64,000 bases of DNA, taken from Pseudomonas entomophila. GTDB lineage: Bacteria; Pseudomonadota; Gammaproteobacteria; Pseudomonadales; Pseudomonadaceae. Position numbers and translations under genes: made by a program. The first letter of the stretch is position 1. Every line of letters begins with the position of its first letter. The stretch is from contig NZ_CP070982.1 in NCBI RefSeq assembly GCF_018417595.1, positions 4,949,001 to 5,013,000 of the forward strand. Reading direction: 5' to 3'. Under the pieces are notes generated by a model, which made no database searches, was not told where the DNA came from, and saw only the letters and a list, made by a program, of their open reading frames with translations. Of the stretch, positions 53,066 to 61,460 are shown piece by piece.

Positions 53066-53521
53066 TCAGCCCTTGAGCGCTGCCGCGAACTCCGCCAACC
53101 ATGGCTCGGCATCGGTTTCCGGCGTCACCGTCTCACTGGCATCGAGCCTCAGCATCGGCAGCACCTCCCGCACCCCCAACTCGGCGAACAATTCGCGCAT
53201 CTGCTCGCCGCCCCCGCAATACGTATCGCCATAACTCGAATCGCCCAGGCCGATCACCGCGCCCGGCAAACCACGCCATGCTGCTGGCAGGGTGTCGCGG
53301 ATGGCGCTGAACAGCGGCATCAGGTTATCGGGCAGCTCGCCCATACCGGTGGTCGAAGTCACCGCCAACAACGCTTCGGGGGCAAAACCCTCGAGATCCT
53401 GCAGGGTGGCACGGGAGGCGTGCCAGGCTTCAAGGCCTGCCGCCTTGAGCAGGGACTCGGCGTGACGGGCGACTTCTTCGGCGGTGCCATACACCGAACC
53501 GGAAATAATGGCGACTTTCAT
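53066..53521 (-). CDS. Flavodoxin (MioC-like)
   Basis: 151 residues. FMN phosphate-binding loop SGSVYGTAEEVARHA (about 8-22), then VTSTTGMGELPDN and GLGDSSYGDTYCGGGEQM around the isoalloxazine. Small cytoplasmic electron carrier. ATG at 53521 precedes the usual family N-terminus; GGGTGAGGATT is upstream. Confidence 0.9.
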   Translation of the reverse strand: MKVAIISGSVYGTAEEVARHAESLLKAAGLEAWHASRATLQDLEGFAPEALLAVTSTTGMGELPDNLMPLFSAIRDTLPAAWRGLPGAVIGLGDSSYGDTYCGGGEQMRELFAELGVREVLPMLRLDASETVTPETDAEPWLAEFAAALKG

Positions 53522-53715
53522 CGGGTGAGGATTCCGAAACTGAGTGAAAACGTAGGATACTAGCATCCGACAGTGGCAAAAGGCCGCCCCGCCAAAAGTC
53601 ACAGGCGTCCGTCGGATCGAAGCGCGATCCGACCAGTGGCGTGAACCAAGCCCATGCACCGCTGTCCATCGCCGTGAAGAAATCGCCCATACCGATCGCC
53701 CCTTCGAGTTCGACC

Positions 53716-54339
53716 ATGCAAGCAGACGCCCTCCTCTCCCAGGACGAGCTGGATTTCATCCAGGACATGCAGCATTCGCCGCAGTTGAACCTGGCCGACC
53801 CCATGTCGAGCCTGCTGGTCAACGGCGACCGTCGTCTCAAGGACTTGCTCACCCGCCTGGTGGCCAACGAACAAGTCACGCTGCAGGCCAGCTTCAACAA
53901 CCAGCAGTTGAGCTTCCCGCTACAACTGGTCGAGGATGAGTTCCACGCCCTGCACCTGCAACTGGGTTCGCCGGACATCTATGAAGATGGCCCCATGCTG
54001 CGGCCTTGGCGCCTGTCGCTGGAACAACCCGCCCCCCTGCTGGACGATCACCACCGACAAAGCGCGCTATGGGTGCGCGACATCTCGTTCAAGGGTGTGC
54101 TGCTGGAAGTACGCGACCGCAGTACCGCCCCTGCGCAGTTCGACCTGCACTTCGCCCCCGAGGGCATCCCGGCAATCGGCCTGCACGGCACGCTGCGCCG
54201 GCGCATCGGCCCGCGGCTGGCTGCCTATGACTTGTCGCACAGCCCCGCCGAAGAGATCGAGCGCCTGCGCGAATACATCCTGCAGGCCCATCGCCAGGCC
54301 CACCCCGAGCTGCACGCCCAGGCGCCCCTCGCGGTCTGA
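53716..54339 (+). CDS. PilZ-domain protein (YcgR-like)
   Basis: 207 residues from the ATG at 53716. N-terminal helical part (LLSQDELDFIQDMQHSPQLN), a YcgR-N-like barrel, and a C-terminal PilZ-type barrel with the DISFKGVLLEV segment, matching the (D/N)xSxxG half of the c-di-GMP-binding site; the preceding Arg-rich half is not clear, so ligand binding is uncertain. An in-frame GTG at 53641 would add 25 residues; neither start has a good SD. Likely acts in c-di-GMP-dependent motility control. Confidence 0.65.
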   Translation: MQADALLSQDELDFIQDMQHSPQLNLADPMSSLLVNGDRRLKDLLTRLVANEQVTLQASFNNQQLSFPLQLVEDEFHALHLQLGSPDIYEDGPMLRPWRLSLEQPAPLLDDHHRQSALWVRDISFKGVLLEVRDRSTAPAQFDLHFAPEGIPAIGLHGTLRRRIGPRLAAYDLSHSPAEEIERLREYILQAHRQAHPELHAQAPLAV

Positions 54340-54489
54340 CGACCACCCGACGGCTGAAACTGACCGGTCATGATCGATCGGCGATAATCCGTGCCCGATT
54401 CTTGCAAGCACGCTTGCGCCGCCCACCACCCCGGGCCGCGCAAGAAAAGGAGCCGGCTACCCGCCAGCCCCGTCGCCAGGAGATACACG

Positions 54490-55059
54490 ATGTCTACCCC
54501 CGTCACCCTGATGGTGTCGCGCCGCGCCGCCCACGGCCGCTACCAGGACCTGCTGGCCTGGCTGCACGAAGGCGAGCAGCTGGCCACCGACTTCCCCGGC
54601 TATCTCGGCTCGGGCATCCTCGCGCCGCCTGGCGACGGCGATGAGTTCCAGATCATTTTCCGCTTCACCGACGAACACACGCTGCACGCCTGGGAGCATT
54701 CCGCCTCGCGCCGCACCTGGCTGCAACGCGGCGACGGCCTGTTCGAACGCCCCAAAGAGAGGCGTGTCAGCGGTATCGACGACTGGTTCGGCACCAACAT
54801 GGTGCAAAAGCCGCCGCGCTGGAAGCAGGCCACGGCCATCTGGCTGGCGTTCTTTCCGGTCTCGTTGCTGTTCAACCTGCTGTTCGGACACTGGCTGGCG
54901 CCGCTCGACCTGCTGCCCCGCGTGCTGATCAGCACCCTGGCCCTGACACCGGTGATGGTGTACCTGTTCATCCCCCTGTCGACCCGCTTGCTGGCCGGCT
55001 GGCTGAACCCGGCCCCACGCCCGGAGCAAGAGCGCTCCAGCGGCCTGCGCAGCCGCTGA
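54490..55059 (+). CDS. Antibiotic-biosynthesis-monooxygenase (ABM) domain membrane protein
   Basis: 189 residues. ABM-like ferredoxin fold at about 5-95 (PVTLMVSRRAAHGRYQDLLA; FQIIFRFTDEHTLHAWEHSA), followed by two TM helices (about 118-136, ATAIWLAFFPVSLLFNLLFG; about 145-170, LLPRVLISTLALTPVMVYLF). Proteins of this ABM-plus-two-helix form are common and uncharacterised. ATG at 54490 has CAGGAG upstream. Confidence 0.82.
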   Translation: MSTPVTLMVSRRAAHGRYQDLLAWLHEGEQLATDFPGYLGSGILAPPGDGDEFQIIFRFTDEHTLHAWEHSASRRTWLQRGDGLFERPKERRVSGIDDWFGTNMVQKPPRWKQATAIWLAFFPVSLLFNLLFGHWLAPLDLLPRVLISTLALTPVMVYLFIPLSTRLLAGWLNPAPRPEQERSSGLRSR

Positions 55060-55136
55060 GGCACGGGCTCGCAAGGCCACGCAGTTCGGGTATGCTGGGG
55101 CATCACGCACGGACAGACGAACAGACCGCCCCGCAC

Positions 55137-55829
55137 ATGAACAGCCCAATCCTCATCACCGGAGCCAGCCAGCGCGTCGGGCTGGCCCTGGCCATTGAGC
55201 TGGCACAGGCCGGCCATATGGTGGTCAGCGCCAGCCGCAGCCTGCACCCGCAGGCGCCGCACCCGAACATCCGGCAGTTCCAGGCCGACCTGACACAAGC
55301 CGCCGACCGCCAGGCCCTGATCGACCACCTGCACAGCCACTACGACGGCCTGCGCGCGGTCATCCACAACGCCTCGCTGTGGCTCGACGACGGCCTCGAC
55401 AACCTCGACACCATGTTCCGCCTGCACGTCGAGGCGCCCTACCATCTCAACCTGGCCCTCGGCGAACTGCTAGGCAAGCTGGACAAGGCCGACATCATCC
55501 ATATCTGCGACGAAACCTCCTCGCGCGGCAGCAAGAGCCACATCGGCTACGCGGCCACCAAGGCGGCCTTGCAGAACATGGTGCTGTCGTTCGCCGAAAA
55601 GTACGCGCCCAAGGTGCGTGTCAACGGTATCCTGCCGGGCCTGCTCATTCTCAAGGAAGGTGGCGACGAGCAGTACCGCCAGCAGACGCTGAAAAAAGCC
55701 CTGCTCGAATTCGAACCCGGCGCCCGCCCGCTGATCGATGCCGTGCTGTTCCTGCTCGAAAGCCAGTACAGCACCGGCAGCCAGGTGGTCATCAACGGTG
55801 GCCGCCATCTGAAGAACCGCATGACCTGA
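55137..55829 (+). CDS. folM: Dihydromonapterin reductase FolM
   Basis: 230 residues, short-chain dehydrogenase. Cofactor motif TGASQRVGLALAIEL (about 8-22), NASLW instead of NNAG, and catalytic Tyr-x3-Lys in HIGYAATKAALQ. Reduces dihydromonapterin to tetrahydromonapterin, the cofactor of phenylalanine hydroxylase in Pseudomonas, which links it to the tyrosine/homogentisate pathway encoded in this window. Followed at 9 bp by DUF1244. Confidence 0.88.
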   Translation: MNSPILITGASQRVGLALAIELAQAGHMVVSASRSLHPQAPHPNIRQFQADLTQAADRQALIDHLHSHYDGLRAVIHNASLWLDDGLDNLDTMFRLHVEAPYHLNLALGELLGKLDKADIIHICDETSSRGSKSHIGYAATKAALQNMVLSFAEKYAPKVRVNGILPGLLILKEGGDEQYRQQTLKKALLEFEPGARPLIDAVLFLLESQYSTGSQVVINGGRHLKNRMT

Positions 55830-55838
55830 GAGACGCCC

Positions 55839-56135
55839 ATGACCCCGCAACAACAGCTCGAACTCGAAGCCGCCGCGTTCCGGCGCCTGGTCGACCATCT
55901 GCAAAAGCGCACCGACGTGCAGAACATCGACCTGATGAACCTGTCCGGCTTCTGCCGCAACTGCCTGTCGAAATGGCTCAAGGCCGCCGCCGACGATCGC
56001 CAGATCGAACTGAGCCTGGACGATGCCCGCGAGCAGGTGTACGGCATGCCCTACAACGATTGGAAAGCCCTTCACCAGAAAGAAGCCAGCGCCGAGCAGC
56101 AAGCGGCGTTCGAACAAGGAAAACCCCGTGACTGA
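55839..56135 (+). CDS. DUF1244-family protein
   Basis: 98 residues, no TM. The motif MNLSGFCRNCLSKWLKAAA is the DUF1244 signature, with two Cys (CRNC) that may bind a metal; EQVYGMPYNDWKALHQ follows. Second gene of folM-DUF1244-HopJ; its stop overlaps the next GTG by 8 bp. Function unknown. Confidence 0.87.
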   Translation: MTPQQQLELEAAAFRRLVDHLQKRTDVQNIDLMNLSGFCRNCLSKWLKAAADDRQIELSLDDAREQVYGMPYNDWKALHQKEASAEQQAAFEQGKPRD

Positions 56136-56469
56136 CCTGAACACCCTGCGCAGCAGCCTCGCCAGCGGCGAACACGTGTTTGCCGACACCCTGGCCTTCG
56201 TCGCCGCCCACTACAGCTACCAGCCCCAGGCCTTCGACAACGGCGACGTGCACAATGCCGCCGGGCAGAACGAAGGCTCGTGCAAGACCCTGGGCCTGGC
56301 CCTGCTGGAAGGGTTGAGCGACCAGGAAGCACTGCTGGCCTTCGGCGAGCACTACCGCAGCGTGGTGGCCACGCCCGAGGGCAGCGACCATGGCAATATC
56401 CGTGCGCTGATCAAGCACGGGCTGGCCGGCGTGAAGTTCGCCGTGCAGCCGCTGACGCGCCTGGCCTGA
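56128..56469 (+). CDS. HopJ type III effector family protein
   Basis: 113 residues. Conserved segments FVAAHYSYQPQAFDNGDVHN, AAGQNEGSCKTLGLALLEGL and FGEHYRSVVATPEGSDHGNI define the HopJ family. Despite the name it is found in many non-pathogens and probably has a housekeeping role. The start is GTG at 56128 inside the end of the DUF1244 gene. Confidence 0.88.
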   Translation: MTDLNTLRSSLASGEHVFADTLAFVAAHYSYQPQAFDNGDVHNAAGQNEGSCKTLGLALLEGLSDQEALLAFGEHYRSVVATPEGSDHGNIRALIKHGLAGVKFAVQPLTRLA

Positions 56470-56520
56470 AATCGCTGACGCTGGCGAAAACGTCCGCGTG
56501 ATACCTGGCAAGGCTGGCTC

Positions 56521-57426
56521 TTACAGGAGCCGGCCTGGGGTCTCGGCGGGGAGGCTGGCTTGTTGTAGCCAGCTCAACGCGATCGGCCACAGGCTTTCGC
56601 GGAAGCGGTCGTGGAAAAAGGCGAAATGGCCGATCGCCTCGACCGAGATATCCACAGGCGCCAGCCGCAGGTGCCTGCCCACGGCACCGTCCAGATAGCC
56701 CAACAGCCGCTCGGTCGCGGCCACCGTGCCGAACGGGTCGTCGGTCAGGCTGATGGCCAGGGTGGCGGCCCGCACCTGGGCGAATGGCAGCGTTTCGAGC
56801 AAGCGACCGCTGGGACGCTGCTCGTAACGTGGCGTACGTGTGCTCCAGTCACGCACCACCCCTGCCGGGGTGTCCTCCAGCCAACCAAGGCGCTTGCCCG
56901 GGAAGTAGCCGAACACTCGCGTCAGCAGCGGCATCAGCACATGCCATTTGCCGAACAACTGCCAGCGCTGATCCGCCGCGTAGTCGCGCCAGTAGGCGAA
57001 CTGCGCGCCCACCAGCACCGCGTGCTTCACCTGTGCGGCCGACGGCGCCAGGCCGATCGCCCAACCACCGAAACTGTGCCCGACCACGTGCACCGGCTGG
57101 CCGGGGTGCTCGGTGGCGGCCAGTTGCAGCATCGCCTCGAAATCCAACCGCCCCCAATCGCTCCAGCTGGCCTGGAACCCGCGCAGCGAAGCCGGGCGCG
57201 ACTCGCCGATGCCACGGTAGTCGTAGGTCAGCACATCGAAGCCCTGGGCGAAGAGGTAGTCGGCGAAACGGGAGTAGTAACGGCAGCGCACCGAGGTGGC
57301 GGCGTTGACGATCACCAGCGGGCGCTGGCGGTCGGGTGTGGCGTGGCGCCAGCGAAAGCCTCCGAGGCGGTAGCCGTCGGCGGCGGTGTGGCAAAAGGCG
57401 GTGGCGGGTTGAGTGAGGCTGCTCAT
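56521..57426 (-). CDS. Alpha/beta hydrolase
   Basis: 301 residues. Nucleophile elbow GHSFGG (HVVGHSFGGWAIGL) with Ser, a YDYRGIGESRPASL loop, catalytic Asp in SLTDDPFGTV and His in IGHFAFFHDRF. Serine hydrolase of unknown substrate. ATG at 57426 has an AGG 7 nt upstream; a second ATG at 57435 lies within the SD. Confidence 0.85.
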   Translation of the reverse strand: MSSLTQPATAFCHTAADGYRLGGFRWRHATPDRQRPLVIVNAATSVRCRYYSRFADYLFAQGFDVLTYDYRGIGESRPASLRGFQASWSDWGRLDFEAMLQLAATEHPGQPVHVVGHSFGGWAIGLAPSAAQVKHAVLVGAQFAYWRDYAADQRWQLFGKWHVLMPLLTRVFGYFPGKRLGWLEDTPAGVVRDWSTRTPRYEQRPSGRLLETLPFAQVRAATLAISLTDDPFGTVAATERLLGYLDGAVGRHLRLAPVDISVEAIGHFAFFHDRFRESLWPIALSWLQQASLPAETPGRLL

Positions 57427-57483
57427 GGCACACATCCTGGTGGCATGTGCCTACGCTAGCAAAAAATGCACGCCTGTAGCGTC

Positions 57484-57571
57484 CCCTTCGCGGGTAAACC
57501 CGCTCCCACAGGAACATCACCAACCTTGAACCAGCGGTGAACCTGTGGGAGCGGGTTTACCCGCGAAGAGG
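57484..57571. repeat. REP inverted pair
   Basis: CCCTTCGCGGGTAAACCCGC... faces its reverse complement GCGGGTTTACCCGCGAAGAG, 30 bp apart, between the fabV end and the hydrolase start. Confidence 0.85.
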
Positions 57572-57581
57572 CCCGACGCGA

Positions 57582-58781
57582 TTACAGCTCGACGCAGTCG
57601 AACTTCACATCGGTGGCCACGTCTTCGTCATAGTTGACGTCAGCACGCTCGAAGCCGAACAGGTTGAGGAACTGCTTCTTGTAACCGGCGTAGTCGGTCA
57701 GTTCGAACAGGTTCTCGGTGGTCACCTTCGGCCACATGGCACGGCAGGCGTCCTGCACGTCATCACGCAGCTCCCAGTCGTCCAGACGCAGACGGCCTTC
57801 GTCGTCCAGGGCCGCCGGCGCACCGTCCTCACGGTACATGCGGTCACGGAACATGCGGTCCAGCTGGTGCTGGGTACCTTCGTGGATACCCTTCTCCTGC
57901 ATGATCTTGAACACCATCGACAGGTACAGCGGCATCACCGGGATCGCCGAACTGGCCTGGGTAACCACCGACTTCAGCACCGCAACGTTGGCACTGCCAC
58001 CGACTTTCTTGCCCAGGCGCTGGGCGGTTTCGTCCAGGTCCTGCTTGGCCTTGCCCAGCGCGCCGTCCCAATAGATCGGCCAGGTGATGTCGGAGCCGAT
58101 GTAGCTGAAGGCCACGGTGCGAGCCTGCGGCGCCAGCACGCCAGCGGCGTTCAGGGCATCGATCCACAGCTCCCAGTCCTGGCCACCCATGACAGTGACG
58201 GTGTCGGCGATTTCCTGCTCGGTGGCCGGCTCGATGCTGGCCTCGATGATGGTGTCCTTGTTGGTATCGATGGCGGTCGATTTGTACGGCTTGCCGATTG
58301 GTTTGAGTGCCGAACGCACCAGCTCACCGGTCTGCGGCAGCTTGCGCACCGGCGAGGCCAGGGAGTAGATGACCAGGTCGACCTTGCCGCCCATTTCGTT
58401 CTTGATCAGCTCGATCACTTTGGCGCGGGCTTCGTCGGAGAAGGCGTCACCGTTGATCGACTTGCTGTACAGGCCTTCGGCCTTGGCGAACTTGTCGAAG
58501 GCGGCAGCGTTGTACCAGCCGGCGGTACCGGCCTTGGTCTCGGTGCCCGGCTTTTCGAAGAACACGCCCAGGGTGTCGGCCTTGAAGCCGAACGCCGCGG
58601 TGATGCGCGCGGCCAGGCCGTAGCCGCTGGAGGCGCCGATCACCAGGACCTTCTTCGGACCATCCTCGCGCACGCCCAGCTTGCGGGTGGCTTCGATCTG
58701 GTCACGGACGTTGAGCTCGCAGCCCTTGGGGTGAGTCGTGGTGCAGATGAAACCGCGAACCTTGGGATGAATGATGGCCAA
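57582..58781 (-). CDS. fabV: Enoyl-[ACP]/trans-2-enoyl-CoA reductase FabV
   Basis: 399 residues, NADH-dependent reduction of trans-2-enoyl-ACP in fatty-acid elongation. N-terminus [20 protein letters not shown] is the family's; Rossmann [12 protein letters not shown] (49-60); active site Tyr237-x8-Lys246 ([10 protein letters not shown]). The start is TTG at 58781, set by the conserved N-terminus and GAGG 8 nt upstream; no ATG fits. FabV enzymes are insensitive to triclosan. Confidence 0.95.
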   Translation of the reverse strand: MAIIHPKVRGFICTTTHPKGCELNVRDQIEATRKLGVREDGPKKVLVIGASSGYGLAARITAAFGFKADTLGVFFEKPGTETKAGTAGWYNAAAFDKFAKAEGLYSKSINGDAFSDEARAKVIELIKNEMGGKVDLVIYSLASPVRKLPQTGELVRSALKPIGKPYKSTAIDTNKDTIIEASIEPATEQEIADTVTVMGGQDWELWIDALNAAGVLAPQARTVAFSYIGSDITWPIYWDGALGKAKQDLDETAQRLGKKVGGSANVAVLKSVVTQASSAIPVMPLYLSMVFKIMQEKGIHEGTQHQLDRMFRDRMYREDGAPAALDDEGRLRLDDWELRDDVQDACRAMWPKVTTENLFELTDYAGYKKQFLNLFGFERADVNYDEDVATDVKFDCVEL

Positions 58782-58971
58782 TGTCTGTACCTCGTCAGGT
58801 TTAGGCTGGGGAAACGCCCACATCAGGGGGCGGCTCCGTTTGATCTAGAGGGTGAGACTACCCTCGTGGGATATCCGACACATATTACGGGGTGATTCGC
58901 ATTGCTGCATTGTCTGCACGGCCCCATTCGCCGGCAAGGCCGGCTCCTGATCTTGAGGCTGGCGCGGTCCG

Positions 58972-59005
58972 GTGGGAGCGGCCTTGTGTCGCGAAAGGGC
59001 TGCGC
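58972..59005. repeat. Left half of a REP pair interrupted by IS copy 2
   Basis: GTGGGAGCGGCCTTGTGTCG then CGAAAGGGCTGCGC, whose end is the IS target duplication. The matching right half is at 60424-60456. Another REP-like stem, TTCGCCGGCAAGGCCGGCTC, is at 58929. The gap 58782-59005 holds only these repeats. Confidence 0.88.
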
Positions 59006-60366
59006 GGGAGTGTCAGTTTTTTTGTGTGCGGGCCGGTAACGGCCTGCCGCCAGGCAGGCCTTGATTTCACCAGGTCGGCCTGATGAACCGATCTCCGTAC
59101 AGAATCGCAAATTGATTCATCGCGCTTTTCCAATCATGGGCCGGTTTTCCCCAATTGGCTGTTATGTTGCGCAATCCCAACCAAATCAGTTTGGTCGCTG
59201 CGTCATCATTCGGGAAATGCCCGCGAGTCTTGATGACCTTGCGTAGCTGGGCGTTGATGCTCTCGATGGCGTTGGTGGTGTAAATCACCTTTCTGATGGC
59301 CGGTGGGAAGACGAAAAATGGAATCACTCGATCCCAGGCGCGTCTCCAGGCAGCCACCACCGTTGGATATTTCTCGCCCCACGGCCCGTTCTCAAACTCA
59401 TCGAGTGCTTGCTCAGCCGCTTCAGCATTAATGGCTTGGTAAATCGGCTTCAGCTCCTTGGCCAGAGCCCGCCGCTTGTCCCAGGCCGCGAAGTCGAGGC
59501 TGTTGCGGATCAGGTGCACGATGCACGTTTGCAACGTCGTCTCTGGAAACACGGCACTGAGAGCCTCTGGCATACCTTTGAGGCCATCGGTCACGGCAAT
59601 CAGCACATCTTCGACACCGCGCGTCTTGAGATCGTTAAAGACCTTCATCCAAAACTTCGCGCCCTCGGTGTTCTCGATCCAGATGCCCAGGATATCCCGC
59701 GTCCCGTCGGGGAGGACGCCCAGGGCCAGGTAAATGGCCTTGTTGCGCACCAGGCCCTCTTCGCGGATCTTCACCCGCAGTGCATCGAAGAAAATGACCG
59801 GGTACATCGGCTCCAGTGGCCGCTGTTGCCACGCGCCAATCTCGTCCATGACCTCGTCTGTCACAGAGCTGATGAAGTCGGGTGAGACCTCTGTTCCATA
59901 CTGCTCGGACAAAAAGGCTCGGATCTCTCTGACCGTCATTCCACGGGCGTACATGGCGATGATCTTGTCATCGAAACCGGTGTACCGCCGCTCGTGCTTG
60001 GGGATCAGAATGGGCGAAAAACTGCCGTCTCGATCGCGAGGAATTTCCAGCCGCAGCGGGCCATCCCCCGTTAAAACCGTCTTGCCACTCTTGCCGTTAC
60101 GCTGGTTGGTTTCATCCTCTGGGCGCTGCGCGCCCGGCGGATAGCCCAGGTGGTGGCCAAGCTCGGCATGCAGAGCGCGTTCGATCAGGGCCTTCTTGAA
60201 CGCCGCGGAGGCATCCTCGATAGCTTCTGCGGTCATTAGGCCCTCACCGAACTGCTCCAGCAGCTCTTTGGGGATTTTGGGCAGGTCACGCAAGGGTTTC
60301 TTTTTGGTTGGCATACATGCACCTCTTACTCATGTTATGCCCGAACACAAAATTTCTGACACCCTC
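59006..60366 (-). mobile_element. IS256-family insertion sequence, copy 2 (1,361 bp)
   Basis: Same element as 23428-24789, same orientation. Left end GGGAGTGTCAGTTTTTTTGT, right end as in copy 1. Flanked by the 8-bp direct repeat GGCTGCGC at 58998-59005 and 60367-60374. A few base differences and a one-base length difference near the transposase stop distinguish the copies. Confidence 0.94.
59067..60314 (-). CDS. IS256-family transposase (copy 2)
   Basis: 415 residues, identical in protein sequence to copy 1 (Asp177, Asp243, Glu351; CxxHxxR at 264-270). The differences from copy 1 that I see in the gene are silent (for example at 60056, 60208 and 60237). Confidence 0.95.
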   Translation of the reverse strand: MPTKKKPLRDLPKIPKELLEQFGEGLMTAEAIEDASAAFKKALIERALHAELGHHLGYPPGAQRPEDETNQRNGKSGKTVLTGDGPLRLEIPRDRDGSFSPILIPKHERRYTGFDDKIIAMYARGMTVREIRAFLSEQYGTEVSPDFISSVTDEVMDEIGAWQQRPLEPMYPVIFFDALRVKIREEGLVRNKAIYLALGVLPDGTRDILGIWIENTEGAKFWMKVFNDLKTRGVEDVLIAVTDGLKGMPEALSAVFPETTLQTCIVHLIRNSLDFAAWDKRRALAKELKPIYQAINAEAAEQALDEFENGPWGEKYPTVVAAWRRAWDRVIPFFVFPPAIRKVIYTTNAIESINAQLRKVIKTRGHFPNDDAATKLIWLGLRNITANWGKPAHDWKSAMNQFAILYGDRFIRPTW

Positions 60367-60407
60367 GGCTGCGCAGCAGCCCCCGGATTCCAGTGTTGAC
60401 ACAAAGA

Positions 60408-60459
60408 TCGCCGGGGCCGCTATGCGGCCCTTTCGCGACACAAGGCCGCTCCCACAAGT
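60408..60459. repeat. Right half of the REP pair interrupted by IS copy 2
   Basis: GCCGGGGCCGCTATGCGGCC hairpin then CCCTTTCGCGACACAAGGCC and GCTCCCAC, the reverse complement of the left half at 58972. Confidence 0.85.
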
Positions 60460-60468
60460 CCCATTCCA

Positions 60469-61326
60469 TCAGGCCGACGCTGGCTGCAAGGCTTCACGCA
60501 ACCACGCCAGGAACTGCCGCGCCAGCGGATCCTCCTGGCTTTCCCAATGCACCAGGCAACTCCACACCGGCCCGCGCACACGCTGCCCGGACAAGGGCCG
60601 CAAGCGGCCCTCATCGACCATCCGCCGCGCCAGCAACTGGCTGACCAACGCGATCCCCAGCCCCTCGCCCGCCGCTTCCAGCAGCAACCCCGGGTCGGAG
60701 AAGTTCAGCCCTTTGCCCTGCTGCCCCACGTCCTCGCCCCCTTCCAGCTGCCAATGGCTCCAGTCCATCTCCCGCTCGCCGTGCAAGGTGGTGCGCCCAG
60801 TCTCGGGCAACGCCGGGTGACAGGCCGGATACAGCTGGTCCTGGTGCAGCACGGTGAAGCTGCATTCAGCCTGCGGCCCGATGTCGTCGCGAATCGCCAG
60901 GTCGATGGTCTCGCTGGCCATGTCCGGCACCTCGAAGCTGGTGAACAGCCACAAATCGACGTCCGGGTGACGCAGGTGGAAGTCCGCCAGGCGCGGCAAC
61001 AACCAGTGCCGCGCAAAGGCCGGCGTGGTGTTGACCACCAACTGGTTGGGCTTGCGGTATTGATCGAGGCGACGAATCCCCACCGCCAGTTGCTGCAGCA
61101 GGGCCTGGGTGGTGCTGAGCAAGTCATGCCCGGCATCGGTCAGGCTGACGCTGCGCCCGCTACGGTGGAACAACGGCTGCTCCAGGTAGCTCTCCAGGCT
61201 GCGGATCTGCTGGCTGATCGCCGATTGGGTGAGGTTCAGGGCCTCGGCGGCCTTGTGGAAGCTGCCCAGGCGGGCGGCGGCTTCGAAGCCACGCAGGGCG
61301 TTTAGCGGGGGCCAGTGTTTGAGCAT
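60469..61326 (-). CDS. LysR-family regulator (GcvA-like), divergent from aguA
   Basis: 285 residues. HTH about 5-65 with the GcvA-group sequence LNALRGFEAAARLGSFHKAA and LNLTQSAISQQIRSLESYLE, then the effector domain (NTTPAFARHWLLPRLADFHL). The 134-bp gap to aguA contains an ACTGATCAGT palindrome at 61340-61349. Probably regulates agmatine use; inferred from position. Confidence 0.85.
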   Translation of the reverse strand: MLKHWPPLNALRGFEAAARLGSFHKAAEALNLTQSAISQQIRSLESYLEQPLFHRSGRSVSLTDAGHDLLSTTQALLQQLAVGIRRLDQYRKPNQLVVNTTPAFARHWLLPRLADFHLRHPDVDLWLFTSFEVPDMASETIDLAIRDDIGPQAECSFTVLHQDQLYPACHPALPETGRTTLHGEREMDWSHWQLEGGEDVGQQGKGLNFSDPGLLLEAAGEGLGIALVSQLLARRMVDEGRLRPLSGQRVRGPVWSCLVHWESQEDPLARQFLAWLREALQPASA

Positions 61327-61460
61327 GCTGATAAGCCTGACTGATCAGTAATCCGCTAAATCTATCGTTTGTCGGCCCGGCTTCCTAGCCATAGCATGGA
61401 CACCAACACCCGCGACGGCGGGCTTCGTTGATAAAAATCCCTAATAGATCGGAGTTCACT

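Noticed and set aside
23428-60366. Composite transposon made by the two IS256 copies
   Set aside because: Each copy has its own different 8-bp target duplication (GGCGCTGC and GGCTGCGC), so they inserted independently rather than as one 37-kb unit.
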